From Ailanthus altissimus (taxonomy: Eukaryota > Streptophyta > Magnoliopsida > Sapindales > Simaroubaceae), in NCBI GenBank assembly GCA_946807835.1, contig OX327684.1:34346501-34410500 (forward strand): a stretch of 64,000 nucleotides of DNA. The letters run 5' to 3'. Of this stretch, positions 48,269 through 60,218 are shown one piece after another; position 1 is the stretch's first letter; each line of letters opens with the position of its first letter. Under the pieces are notes generated by a model, which saw only the letters and a list, made by a program, of their open reading frames with translations, made no database searches and had not been told where the DNA came from. The position numbers were made by a program, and so were the translations under genes.

Positions 48269-48508
48269 ATGGATAGTGCAAAGGGAGTGAATGTTGTTGA
48301 TGGAGGTCGTGGCAATGCAGAGAAGGCAATGTCTGAAGTTGAAGCTGAGGCTTTCAAAAAGTGTTTAGAGGATAACAAAGGAGAAGAAAAGACTCACAGC
48401 AAATGCAAGTCAATGATTGAGGCATTTCAATCTTCTTCTTCTTCTTCTCATTCAAAGAAACCATTGGGGCCTTTGAGGCTCAGAAGCGGTTCTTTGACTG
48501 ATGTCTGA
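48269..48508 (+). CDS. Small conserved-type plant protein of unknown function
   Basis: An intronless coding frame of 79 residues. The N-terminal third is Gly/Asp-rich. A charged helical segment (about 20-55) follows, with two cysteines 14 positions apart (KKCLEDNKGEEKTHSKCK) and a MIEAF stretch. A Ser run (TCT repeats) and a basic tail ending LRLRSGSLTDV complete it. The pattern of a helix with spaced cysteines recalls small mitochondrial CHCH-type proteins, but the spacing is not the classic CX9C and I make no functional claim. There is no signal peptide or membrane segment. Gene status is supported by the upstream TATA box, probable leader introns and an AT-rich 3' region with polyadenylation-like signals. 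Confidence 0.65.
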   Translation: MDSAKGVNVVDGGRGNAEKAMSEVEAEAFKKCLEDNKGEEKTHSKCKSMIEAFQSSSSSSHSKKPLGPLRLRSGSLTDV

Positions 48509-49213
48509 AGATAATTTGTGGTAACCCAATTTCAGGCTTGTATTTTGTAATCTTTTAGTTTTAGGTCTTGGGTATAGTACTGCTCTGTTACATAATCTAA
48601 TTGTAAGTTAATCTCGATTATAATATGCAGAAATCTTGAATCTTGCCTAAAGATTTCTACTATGTCTCAGTTTGCACTTTCCCAAAATTTAACTTGATTA
48701 TTTGCCTGATTTATTTATTATCTTTTTTCTTTGGCTCCGTATTATTTCATTTTTTGGAACATGAGGTACTGTAGCTTTTTGTTGAACTGCGGAAAATGTG
48801 GGGTGTGTATTATACATTACATACCCACCAAAAAGAGAAAAAGAAGCTTGATATTTTGTACAGAACAAAGCACCTTGCTATATACAAATCTGGAATTGAA
48901 AAGTGACGTGAATTTAAAGGTTCCATGTAAATCGCAAATTTAACCCGGTCAAAAATTGTAGATGTGTTAGTTTACAGGATGTTAATGTCAATGTCAGCTT
49001 AAAAATCTCAGACCAGTGTGGAAAAGTAATTCCTGTATAAAAAACTAACAACCTGGCTTCACGCAAGCAAATAAATACCCATTTCCTCTTTTCATTCACC
49101 TGATCATGTTCTTGGATTTATCAACCTCTCAAAACTTGTTAGATGGATCTTGGCAAGAAAAAAGTGCTGAGATCGAGATATCCCTCCTTCAACGTTGAGC
49201 TCATTTGTCGTTT

Positions 49214-51397
49214 TTACAGATCTTGGTTCCTCACTGATCTATCTACATAAAGAACATCGTCAATCCAAGCGACAATGTTGAATGCTAGGCCTTCTAACAC
49301 TCTTGAATAGCTCTCCAGAACTGCCTGCCCCACATCCTGCAACAAGTTGCTTTCTCATTTGAGTTTTTTTCCTAGAATATATGAATTTACACATGCATGC
49401 GTTTATAATTCTATGCTAGGCTGTGCTCTTTTCGAGTTAGTGTGATTCCTACCAGTTCCTTCTTTGACTAGGTATATACACATTGGCAAGAAAAACTTGA
49501 CATCATGCGAGGTGATTTTTGGTGATTGCCGCTAACAGCTGAATAAGATAAGAGTAGAGTCTTACCCGATTATATTGAATCTTGCATGTGTCTAAGGATG
49601 TCTGTGAAAGTTCAGGATACCTCTGCTTCAAGCAAAATAACAAGCTCTCTGCTCTTCCTGCCAAAATATGATTCTTGTCGCTGCGGTCTGTATCAGACAT
49701 GAGATCCTTCACCATGTCCCATGAAGATTTTGAATGGCTCATGCAAGCTTTTCTCCTCCAGGTATACATTGAAGCCTCAACACGATCTGCAAGCTCAAGC
49801 GCTTCATGTTCAGATGCTATATTGAGGCAGTCAAGGAGATGATCTGGGGAGAAATTTTCTGTTGTGTACATGTAGCGGTAAACAAAATCTCCAAGACATG
49901 CTTTTCCACTCTGAAATAAGAAAATTTTCCATCATAAGAATGAAACTTGGATGAAAGCTGTTCTATCAAGCTTTAGATACATTCTATGAAATGGTACTTG
50001 CAATTAGAGGAAAAATAGAAAATTGTGAACGAAAACTTCTCAGCGATGAGGGCTAACCTTTGGAAGGGTTGCCAAATATGAGTCTGGGATTTCCATTTCA
50101 GCGAGAAGAGTACTATTTATAGCCATGGCTGCTTTGTGAATTTGATTAACCGCATCACGCTTGCGGCTTAAGTGCTTCCTTGACTTCTCAGAAAGACCTC
50201 CTGGAGGAACACATGGAACAGGCAGCCACCATTTCTCCTCCTTACGCTGAACAATAACTCTTCTAAATGAGCCTGACCGAGTTGAATTAGATGACTTGCT
50301 CCCCTGTTCTGCATACCAGAATTCTGTATCCTGGAAACTATCTAATATATCCTGTCAAAGAAAATCCATGTTCTTATTAACGATTGTCTGAGAAAAGAAA
50401 CAGCACTGTTATTCTATTTCAAGAGTGAGTGAGAATATGATCTTTGTCTTACTATGAGCATAGCATCCAGTTTCTGCAGAGCAGGAAGGTTGATATAGAT
50501 ATCTGCTCTTGGTCTGCTTGCCATTACCTGAAAGATCACCGAGTCATGTTAGAAGACAGGTTAAAATAACAAATCCTGCTATAAATTTTTATTTGGATTT
50601 CAAGACCTCACCTCAACTTCCGTTCCATCTCGTAAATTCTGTGACTCAGAGATGAACTCAACTACGTAATCACACACGGAAAGAAGGCAATCCATTTCTC
50701 TCTTCCACATTGCCTTCTTTTCAGATTTTAGAGGCGCTAACCTCAAATTTTGCCCAAATACGGTGGCTGTTTGAAGGTAAACAATGAGATTGAAAACGAG
50801 GGAGCAACAAGCTTTAAATGATAAAAAGAAAGAAGTTTATATTCAATCAACTTTTTCACTTAAGAAATTATTACCGTAGAGATTGGTTATGGCATTTGAG
50901 ATTGTGACTGCTGTGCAGACACCTTTGCCGCTTCCAGACATATCTTCACCTAGCAAAAGCTTTGCAAATCTTTCCTTCATCATCTCCAATTCTGCCAATT
51001 AACGGAATCATAATGATTAAGCAAATCTTTTGTTCTGCTGAGAGAACGTATGAAAAATGAAAAAAGAGAACTCACCTAATTCGGTTGAATCTTGATCATC
51101 GAGATTATTATCCAGGACAGTCTTGTGGTGCTTCATCCCTAATCGGCTAAGAGCAGGCTGTCCGGATCTTGAAACCGGCCAGTTTGAAGGAGAAGGTTCA
51201 CTATAAGAACTGCTATCATCAATGGGGTCTGAAAAGGCTGAGGTCTCAGAGTAAGTCCGGCGATATGCAAAAGAATCAGTACTCATCGTTGAGTAAACAG
51301 GAGTTTCTGTTGCTGACTGGTCATTTTGACCAATAGAAGAAGGTGAAGGCTGATAGCCCAGATCATAAGTTTCATCTGAATTAGAAAAATTGTCCAT
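49214..51397 (-). CDS. ROP guanine nucleotide exchange factor (PRONE domain)
   Basis: Seven coding exons on the minus strand join in frame to 476 residues: 51397-51076, 50991-50875, 50766-50612, 50527-50453, 50351-50058, 49910-49566 and 49336-49214. Residues 1-107 are a Ser-rich variable region ([13 protein letters not shown], residues 35-47). The plant-specific PRONE domain runs from about 108 to the end: [19 protein letters not shown], an FWYAEQG stretch at about 234-240, a [14 protein letters not shown] block, a [21 protein letters not shown] stretch and a final [18 protein letters not shown] proteins load GTP onto ROP/RAC GTPases at the plasma membrane and act downstream of receptor kinases in polar growth. 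The protein stops soon after PRONE, so the usual variable C-terminal tail that regulates activity is very short. A leader intron (51433-51804) precedes the start. The RopGEF subtype is not assigned. Confidence 0.93.
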
Positions 51398-52140
51398 TTT
51401 GATGTATCACTCGGTGGCCTAATTTCTCAGTTCTGCAAACCATCAAGAAAGTGTCACAAATTTTGGCTGGTGGGATATAAATTTCCTAACTTTTTGTGAT
51501 CATTATCAAACAAACAGAATTGGAAGGAATTGGCTTAATACAGCTGAGGTTTAGTCTAGAGAAAATAAAAGAAAGCAAATAAAGAAAAAGCCTAGTCTAT
51601 CTTGCAGCAAAAAGCAAAAGAGGTCATTCGCAGGTCGTTTTTGTTATCAGACATGCAAATAATTCTCTGATCAAATGCTGCAAAGAATGTGCATAAAGCA
51701 ATTGTTGATACAATTTCCTGAACATGAACAAACTGAAATTTGAAAATTTTAAAGCCAAACGGTTGATAAAATAGCAACGGTCTTAACTCTTCTCTTTAAG
51801 TTACCTTTAAAGGATCGATTTGAATTTTGAACGCTGAAGCAAACAAGAAGCTGAAGTCCGTTTAAAACTGTTCCCTCCTATTTCTTCTGTAACCTTTTCT
51901 ATATAAACAAAAGTAACACTTGACACTTCCTTTTAAGCAAAGCTACATCACGATGATCATGAAACCGGCGAATATGACCGTATGATTGCACAGACCGTGT
52001 GATCTGATGGAACAAGACAGACCCAGTTGCCAAATAATTGCAATGTTCCAACAATGGATGAAGAGGAAAGAATGGCTTAGTTGTAAGTTTGGTTGAATGA
52101 GTAATTTGAGAGAACATGCAAAGTACAAACTTAGCTGGAT
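51398..52140 (-). other. RopGEF 5' leader and promoter region
   Basis: On the minus strand a leader exon ends at CTTTAAAG|GTAAC (51805) and a second leader exon 51432-51398 precedes the ATG, giving a leader intron of 51433-51804. Upstream to about 52140 is presumed promoter. Short frames here have no support. Confidence 0.5.
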
Positions 52141-53689
52141 GTGAAGATCATTAGTGGGTCTGTGGAGTTATATTATATGGTTCTGGTTCTGAATACGTGA
52201 CAAATATTTTTTATGCAGAAAATAAAAATAATTCAACAAATCATTTGTTTTTAGTTTAATGGAAAATTTCATATTATTAATATAGATGTGCGAGGACTGC
52301 ACCATGATCTACATGATTTGTTATAAAAATTCAAAGTCAATTGCGGGTATGAATATGAATATGATACGTGTCACTGATGTTCCTTCTCATTAAGACATTA
52401 GCAAATAGAAAATTCCCTTGTTTGTAAAACAAAAAAATTAAAAATTAAAAAGTTTTTAGGTCAAAATTTAGTGGAGACAGATTGATAAAATTCATTTCTT
52501 ACAAAGTTTCATTGAATAAAGCTAAATTTTTAAAACGATATTTAAATTTTTTTTCATTTCAAATGATAAATTAAATAATTATTGAATGATAAAATTTAAA
52601 ATAATATAATAAATAATTTTAAAAATTACACTACTTTATTATTTAATATTATTTATACAACAATTTAAAATAAAAATTTTGAGATACTATTAGCATTACT
52701 CTTTTTCATTTGATCACAATTTTGTAGAACAGTCCTAAACATTTTAGGATGGCATCTTTCGTCAATTATTTTTGTAAAAAATAAAAAAAAAATTCTTTTA
52801 TCATTATATATATATATATATATGAATTTTGTAAAGCACTATTTAAAAAACAAAAATAAAAAATAGACTAACAAAATTATTTATTATTTAATTTAACGGA
52901 TAATGCTTAAAATGTTGCACTTTTAATTAAAGTTGTTATATTTTTTTATACTCATAACTCAGTGAATGATTAAATAAAAGAATCAACTTTAATTCTTTAT
53001 GAATTGCAATAGAAATTTGGTAGTTACAATACTGTTAATTTCAAAACCATTGTTTCTTTTTTTTAGTGCCGGTAGTTAGCTTAGGAGGCCGTTTTGTTAT
53101 TTGTGTGTGTGTGTGTTTTTTTTTTTGTCATAAAAGAGGAGATTTAAACTCAAAATTTTTATTAAAATAAAGATAAATGTATTTTTAATTTTTTATTATT
53201 AAATTATTAATACATGTATATTATTATTATTACTAACTTTGACAATTTCATGAACAAAATAAAAGAAATGACGTGAAATAGACGTGCTTCCCACTTTCTG
53301 AGGGTCTTGCAGCTCTTCGTCAATTCATTGGACGTGTGTGATTGTTGTTAATTAGGAAAATTAAATTGAAGTCAAGATATCGTTTAATTAGAACTAAAAA
53401 AAAGCTTTGTCAATTATTTCTTTTTTATTCAAAATCCCAAATGCATGAACCCTCTTGACTCTTGGACATACACAAATAGTGAGTTAGTTCGTTCATGAAC
53501 ACAGATTAATATTTTTGACTTCCATCTTCCTTTCGCAAACATTCAAGCTTCTCATTATTTTCCTAGGCTTCTTTTCAGAATTCATATTTGTAATATGCTT
53601 AGTTACTTTGTTTTGTTAGATCCTAATTAAATGACAATAACACAGTGGAATATGAATATCTACTATCATTATTGTCTGGTTAAGAGTAT
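52141..53689. other. AT-rich intergenic DNA
   Basis: No gene is visible. A stretch at about 52520-52720 is foldback-like, with TTTAAAAT / ATTTTAAA words and a GAGATACTATTAGCATTACTC end of the kind seen in small plant inverted-repeat elements. Both ends could not be placed. Short AT and GT runs occur near 52806 and 53101. Confidence 0.35.
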
Positions 53690-54540
53690 TGTAGAATTTT
53701 AGTGATTTAAAATAAAATTTAAATTTAATTTTAAATTAGAGATCAATAAAAAATTAATATATAAGTGAGAACGTATTGAACGTATGAAAAAATGACAAAA
53801 ATAAATAATATAAAGTGAAAAAAGATTAAAAAATGCAAGAGAATGCATTTTTCAAACCTCAATGTTGTGGCGCTAGCTTAGCGGCACTCACTTTCAAAAA
53901 AGTCTATTTTTGAGTTATTTTAATTTGCTTGAGTCAATTTTATGTTCCTTAAAAACAATAATTCATATTTTAATAAGAAATAAAATTTTTAAGAATATTT
54001 TAAAGATTATATAAATTTTTATAAACTCTTTATGTTGTCAAACATCAAAGACATACAAGAGAGTGTTAAATAGAGAGTTTAGCAGCTCCAAAGCGATAAG
54101 AGTACAAAAGAGTATCATAGAAACACTTGAGTGTTATGTGTGCAATAGAGTATTAATAGATCTTTTGGAGAGCTCGTCTATTGATATATTATTTGTTTCT
54201 TATGAGAGATTTTTATGATTTGAGAATTCTTTGTGAATTAAATAATAAAAAAAGTTAAGATTTTGTGATACATCGTAAATGTATACATTTATTGTTAAAT
54301 CACATATTTATGTGTTTTGTGTGATTTATTATTATTTTTATTTTGTATTTAAATCTTGTCTATTTTTGCTTGATTTATAAGTAAAGTCTTTCGCAAAACA
54401 TATAAAATTTTAAAATACTAAATATCAATTTAAGTTATGAGAACGCATAAAAACTCGTATAAATAGTATCAATGCTATAACTAATATTTATACTTACCTA
54501 AATGGTATTAGTTTTGAGAGCTAAATTGATTCTCCAACCA
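53690..54540 (+). repeat. Diverged LTR-like repeat, family copy B
   Basis: It is homologous by eye to 6690-7535 and to the reverse complement of 58795-59695. It shares a GTGGCGCTAGC...GCGGCACTCACTTTC block, a TATAAATTTTTATAAACTCTT promoter-like block, a TTGTTAAATCACATAT block and an AAATAGTATCAATGCTATAACT...TTGATT(C/T) end. No internal retrotransposon domain is next to it. It is probably an old solo LTR, and the boundaries are approximate. Confidence 0.5.
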
Positions 54541-55857
54541 AAATTAAGATTTATTTAGCAGACCTTTTTAATAACCAAAATTGAGTACTTGTTTTGTTTG
54601 ATATGGTTTTTTTTATTAATTAAAAAATATATTTTCTTTAAAAAAACTTAAAGACAGTGTGTTGAAATTTATCGTTAGTCTCCATTAAAATCGTCGATCA
54701 ATGATTTACTCGATAAGGATGGGGTTTACATCAACTGAAACATGTTACCATTCAACCATTCAACGACCGCGTTGCGGTGGCCATAGCCTTTCTCTACACT
54801 TTTGATAACTCCACTGTTTTTCATTATCGACTGATCAGGCAATGACAGTGACCAACTAAACAACAACGATGATGGTTGTTGGTAGTGACTGATTTTGTTT
54901 TAAAGTTTTAAGTATGTATTTTTTTTTTTTATATTATTCTATTAAATTGTTTATTAGAAATATATATATATATATCAATTATATAAAATATATAACAATT
55001 TTGAGTTTCAGTTTTTTTTGTTTTTGGAGACTATAAAAGCAGTGAAAGGAATGCTCGTGGCAACAGATTTAAAAAGTTTGTAGGAGACTAGTGCTGGAAT
55101 GCTAAAAGCATAAAAACATAAACATAATTTACTAACTAAAATCCGGAAAAGCCCCAAGTCGTAATCAGTTTCATCAGTTTGTGATGAGCCTATTTCTTAA
55201 TCTTACATGTAGAGAATCAGAAAGGCCTGGTCCTCCCTAAATCAGCATCAAAAGTTAAAATAACTCAAAACACTTTTTTTTTTTAGCGTGTGTGAATTTT
55301 AATTCTATGTTAAAGTTTAAACAAACAGCAAAAAAAAAAATTCAATAGTTGAGAACCTTCAGTTTGCCAGGAAATATTGAAAAAAGAAAAAAAAAAAAAC
55401 TACAAAGACAACAAATTTAAGTTAAATTACTTTGTGAGAGAGAAAATAATGTTAAGTCAAACTTTGTCTAATTGTCATTGCCACCCAGCTCTAATGAAAT
55501 CTCTTTTCATCCATCCACTCCCTCTCTACCATGTACAACGTCCATGGCCTGTAGAAAGTTTCCATGGCATTCATCAGCAAAACATTGTTTTAGTTTTTTT
55601 CGCTCATACAATTTCCAAAGCAATGTTCATGTTGGCTGCCTTTTGGCGAATTATCATACTTATACTTATCAGGAGGCTCATTCTGTATCTGCATATCATA
55701 TTATCACCTTCATCATCATTGCATACGACTCAGTAATAAGCCTTGTTGGTTGACAAAATTTACTGAAGGAAAAGAAAATTAAACGAAAACAACAAACAAG
55801 TTGAGATCCAACTTACATATTCCTCCAAAAAAAAAAAAAACCAAGTTGTTTATTTTA
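54541..55857. other. Intergenic DNA downstream of the C2 gene
   Basis: AT-rich with an AT run near 54960. Two overlapping plus-strand frames at 55377-55753 (119 and 93 codons) use different frames of the same DNA and show no domain, so neither is called. The 3' UTR of the minus-strand C2 gene presumably occupies the last few hundred bases. Confidence 0.35.
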
Positions 55858-57224
55858 TTACATTAGTTTATCTTCCCATCTCACAGCATTCAAAATGTTT
55901 GGTTCATGAGCTCCTAAGTTTCCAAAGATTGATAATGGATCTACAAATTGATTGTCTTTGTGCAATCTCCTGCGCAAGATATTCTCTTGATCTCTTCCCT
56001 CCACGTCCAAGTCTTTCTGCAAAAGTCCTAGCATTTTATTCTTCTATTGCAAACAGGAAGCAATGACGGGAGATATTGACGAATTTCCAATATCTTAGCA
56101 TACTTACGTTTACTATGAATTTAAATCCGATCACTATTTGTCCCTTATAGGTGTCATCTTCTAGCATTACATTGTATGGGGCTGGTTTCTCTTCTATTAA
56201 TCCTCTGTCCTTGCCCTCAGTAACTATTCCATCAAGGTAAAATCTGCATCAAAACTTAAATAACTAACCTAGAGTAAAAGATTTTAGAACAAAATTGAGA
56301 AACTACTAAAAAATATGAAAATTTTAAGTTAGTCCATGACATTACTTGATATGCTCACAATTCAGTTTTTAAAAAAGAAAGACTACTCAATAGATCTGGG
56401 GTGTATTTCCCCAGCTGATAGAGTCACTATATTTTATCCAACAGGTATCCCTACTTTCTTCTTCCATCCCCATTTGTAATATCCTGAGAAAGCCACTTGT
56501 TCTAAAGTATTGAAGGAGGATGATGGTCAGGTTAGTAATGCTTGGATTAAAGATGGAAAATTTCTGGTCCTACGTGATCTTAGATATACTATTAAACTGC
56601 ATAATTTTGCTATGCACAGATGAGGCTTTGTCTGCCCCATGATTTCATTTAGCAAGCAAAAGGAAACAAATAGAAGGGTCTGTAACTGAGAGAGTGGGAG
56701 TTCATGGTTTCACCAACAAATCCGCCGTCTGTGAATAACTCTCTGTCCATAATTCTGAATTTGATATGGACCAAGTTTTTCCAGTTATACAGTGGGAATT
56801 CAAATCTGAATTTCTCATTCCACCATGCTTTTTCATCTTTAACTGCATGACAGTATCAATTATTCACCAGCTTTAGAAGTTGAGGGCATTGAAACATTAT
56901 CATATTGAAGAATAGCATTTAAACCTGATGATACTTTGCTTCTATATTCTTGCTTTCCACATTGTACAATCACGTAATAGGCTGGTGTTCCTTTGACACA
57001 ATAAGCAAATACAAAAAGTTAATACGTTTCGAATGAACCAGAAAAATAAAGTGATAAAAAATTGACAATCATACTTCTAATAGAAGAAAAAAAAGAAAAA
57101 AAGCACTAAGAATACAGATAAGTAGCAAAAAAAGGAAGAGAGAGGAAGAGATGGTACCAAAAAAATTTGTGCGCCTAATGCCTTCAGCATTGACCAGAAG
57201 CACTTGAAGAATTCTTTCTTTCAT
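55858..57224 (-). CDS. C2-domain protein gene, possibly broken at exon 3
   Basis: Minus-strand coding segments: 57224-57158 (MKERILQVLLVNAEGI), 56990-56925, 56843 to about 56702, 56243-56108 and 56016-55858 (ending in stop TAA). Together they give a single C2 domain over the first four exons: first beta strand, then VIVQCGKQEYRS, then WWNEKFRFEFPLY with aromatic C2 core residues, then IMDRELFTDGGFVGET, then FYLDGIVTEG. A 53-residue charged tail completes it. C2 domains bind phospholipids, often with Ca2+; small plant ones include elicitor-responsive proteins. Exons 1, 2, 4 and 5 have proper splice sites. Exon 3 should end after GAAAC of the VGET motif to join exon 4 in phase, but CATGAA follows there instead of GT, and nearby GT sites give the wrong phase. 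It is either a pseudogene, has an unrecognised microexon or non-standard site, or uses an upstream in-frame donor that deletes part of the C2 core. Confidence 0.7.
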
Positions 57225-57484
57225 CCGTGTACGTGTAGGATAAAGGAAAGCAATTAATAACAATCAACTTTATTTAACAATCGACTCACTGTAAGGGAAA
57301 TTTAGGGTCTTTGTAACAAATCCTAGAATCAATTCACTCCATAGAGTAGTTGCATGGACAATAAATTATAAGTTACATTTCTTCATTATTTCTTAAGTGG
57401 TTTAAGAGAATCCGTTTAAAGTTTGTCTATTAATACCTTCGAAGTAACTGTGTGTTTGTATTGATAAGAAACAATAATTCAAAA

Positions 57485-58200
57485 TGTTTGGAAATCAGCT
57501 TTCTGTTGAGAGAAATCAATTTCAGCACTAATTTTTTAATGAGATTAATTTTTAGATAAGATTTCTTTTGGTGTGTTCTCTAAAAAATTTTTTTGTGTGC
57601 ACGAAAGATATAATTTAAAAATAATTAAAAACATACAAAATTAACACATTAATAAAGATTAAAAAAATAAACCACAAAACACAAGATATACGTGGTTCAA
57701 TCAAAATGTCTATGTTCACAGGACAAGGGATCCATGATCCATTTTTTTTATTGATTAGATCACCGAGTATCTCCTTATATCTCCATGATCATACAAGACC
57801 TTTTAGTATATTTTATTGTAGACCTTTAAGTATTTCTTTAGATCACCATAATTTTTATAAGACCTCTCAGTATATCTCACCCAATAAGAGATTTTACCCA
57901 GGAATACCATAATAGCTCAAACCTCTCTCAAAAGGATCCATGGTGCTTCTTTTGTTTACTCAAGAACAAAGACACTGTCAAATGTTATACCTTAATGTAT
58001 ATCGCACTTAGTGCCTACCTAACTGTTATATTCTCTTTTATCTTATATTTTTTATACTTTAGATGTTTGGTTATCTCTAAGAATTTATAAGGTTTATATA
58101 GTACTTATAAAGTCCCTAGAAATCCTAAACTTAATTGAAATAAAAGTTTTTACTTGTAAGAGTTCAAATCTCACTTAAAGAAGTCAATTGAGCCAAAACA
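57485..58200 (-). repeat. LTR-like fragment (Copia type), copy D
   Basis: Read on the minus strand it has a TATATAA promoter-like block near 58100, then a GATTGAACCACGTATATCTTGTG stretch near 57680-57700 that is typical of transcribed LTR leaders of plant Copia elements, and an end TGATTTCCAAACA. The same end and following bases (TTTTGAATT) are seen beside copy C. The other boundary is lost near the MITE at 58209. Confidence 0.4.
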
Positions 58201-58208
58201 GAAAATAC

Positions 58209-58594
58209 TAGGGGTGAGCATTATTTCTGAACCTGACCCGACCCGTCCCAAAATTTTGGGTCGGGACAGGAACGGGAATGGGTTCGGGACAGAAAATTCT
58301 GTCCCGAATGGGATGGGTCGGGTTCGGGCATTTCCCGAACCCGAACGAGAATTCCCGACCTGTCCTGAACCCGAACCGTCCCAAACCTGAACCGTCCCGA
58401 ATTGTCCTGACCTGTCCCGAACCCGAATCAAAACTATGTTGTTTCAAAGCAATTTTTTTTCAAAAAATTAAATCGAAAATTCCCGACCCGACCAGTCCCG
58501 ACCCAAAATGTGTCCCAATCAGGACACATTTCAGTGTCCCAATCGGGTTCGGGTAAGGTTCGGGAATTCCCAAACCCGAAATTGCCAACCCCTA
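58209..58594. mobile_element. hAT-type MITE, 386 bp
   Basis: It starts TAGGGGTGAGCA and ends TTGCCAACCCCTA, terminal inverted repeats matching at 10 of 12 positions. It is flanked by a perfect 8-bp duplication GAAAATAC (58201-58208 and 58595-58602), the length typical of hAT elements. The interior is built of short CCCGAACC / GGTTCGGG words on both strands, so it could fold on itself. It encodes no transposase. The perfect duplication suggests moderate age at most. Confidence 0.92.
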
Positions 58595-58794
58595 GAAAAT
58601 ACCCATAAGTTGTCGCGTGAATCGTACACATATAAATAGTGCCACGTAAGTACCCATTCTTCTGATTTTTCATTTTGCTCCCTCCTTACACAACCTTATC
58701 GTATTAAACTTCTTACTGACTCTATATTTGGGATCCATCTCAATTCATGCCCATACATGATTATTGAATCAATAATTTCAACTTCAATTCAAAA

Positions 58795-59695
58795 TGTTAG
58801 GAAATCAATTAAGCTCTCCAAATTGATACTATTTACATATTAACTTCAGTCATAGCATTGACACTATTAAAGTACTTTGCAGAAGATTTTTCTCACAAGT
58901 GATTAAGAATAATAAAGATCATCTAAATAATAGAGATAACAACCAATCACACAAGTTATAAAAATATATGTGATTTAACAGTAGCCCCCTTTATATTCAT
59001 GGTGGATCAAAGATCCTCATTTCTTTTTATTATCAATTCATAAAGAACTAACACAAGAGATTATTAAGTAACACATCAATAGTTGAGCTCCTAAAAGAAC
59101 TACCAGTACTATCGTGCACATATTAATGCTCAAGTACTCCCATGACATATTCTTCTATGTACTTCAGCGCCCTAAAGTTGCCCTAGTATTCTATTCTGTC
59201 TTATTGATGCAATACTAATTCTAATAAATTATAAGAGTTTATATAGGCTCTAAAATGACCCACAGAAGACCTATTTCTTGTTGAAATAACAGTCCATACA
59301 AAAGGAAAATTTAAAATTGACTCAGCCATGAGAAAACATTTGAAACTACGAGTTTCTCGAAAGTGGGTGCTGCAATGCTTAAGAACCAGTGTTGCGCTAA
59401 TACGATCCTAACTCGGTGTCATGGTGCTCAAAAGCCAATGCTGTGACACTCAGTATTCTGACTTTGGTGCCGCAGCGCTCACACTTGAAGATTCTCCATT
59501 TTGTACTTTTGCACATTTTCTTTCTTCTGGTTCTCGTACGTTCAACATGTACTCGACTTTATATTCAACTTTTCATTAGTCTCTAACTCAAAATTAAACT
59601 CAATCTTAATTTTGAATTACAATAATTTTGACACAAAAGATAAATCAAATTACCATGCAAGGTTTATAGTTTTAGCATTTTTGAATGTTCTAACA
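58795..59695 (-). repeat. LTR-like repeat, family copy C (901 bp)
   Basis: On the minus strand it begins TGTTAGAACATTC and ends GATTTCCTAACA, so it has TG...CA ends. It contains GTGAGCGCTGCGGCACC blocks, a TATATAAACTCTTATAA promoter-like block and the TTAAATCACATATA block shared with copies A and B. This is the best-bounded member of the family. No clear 5-bp target duplication was found (CAAAA against TGAAA), and no internal domains flank it. It is either a solo LTR or one end of a rearranged element. Confidence 0.6.
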
Positions 59696-60053
59696 TGAAA
59701 TGTATACAAATCGAGGAATTGGTTAAATAAACATACTAGTTGTTAATAAGCAATTAGAAGACTAATTTGTTTCAATCATACTAAACTAAATTGTCTACAT
59801 TGATCTATTAGCATCCAACAAACTTTTTTATATATGCTAGCCTACCACTTCTACATACTAAGTATTCAACCACAAATTCTAAACTCTTCATTTTATTTTA
59901 TTGACTCCGCATAATATAAATGCCAAATTTCATCTTCATTTATTGCATATATTGCTAAAATATTTTGGAAGGTCCTACATAAAAACTGACAACTTATCAT
60001 TTTTCTATATGAAGCAATAAGTATGAAGATCGAAGTAGATGATTGTTGTTTCA

Positions 60054-60056
<3 letters not shown>

Positions 60057-60084
<28 letters not shown>
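60057..60084. repeat. AT dinucleotide microsatellite
   Basis: A pure run of about 14 AT units lies in intergenic DNA upstream of the dioxygenase fragment. Confidence 0.95.
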
Positions 60085-60218
60085 CAATTGGCGATTGGTA
60101 TTACAATATTTATTTAGTATAATTTCTTAAATAGTTTCAAATATAAGCTCTGGCCAACTGTCTATATGATACCTACCAACTAAGTTGACAAACCAAATTT
60201 ATTATTTTCATTTCATCA

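Noticed and set aside
55377..55753. Two overlapping plus-strand frames of 119 and 93 codons
   Set aside because: Different frames of the same sequence with no domain. The second merely reads through the first, so neither is supported as a gene.
58172..58673. Five overlapping 79-92 codon frames rich in Gly/Arg/Pro
   Set aside because: They are translations of the CCCGAACC / GGTTCGGG repeats of the MITE, on both strands.
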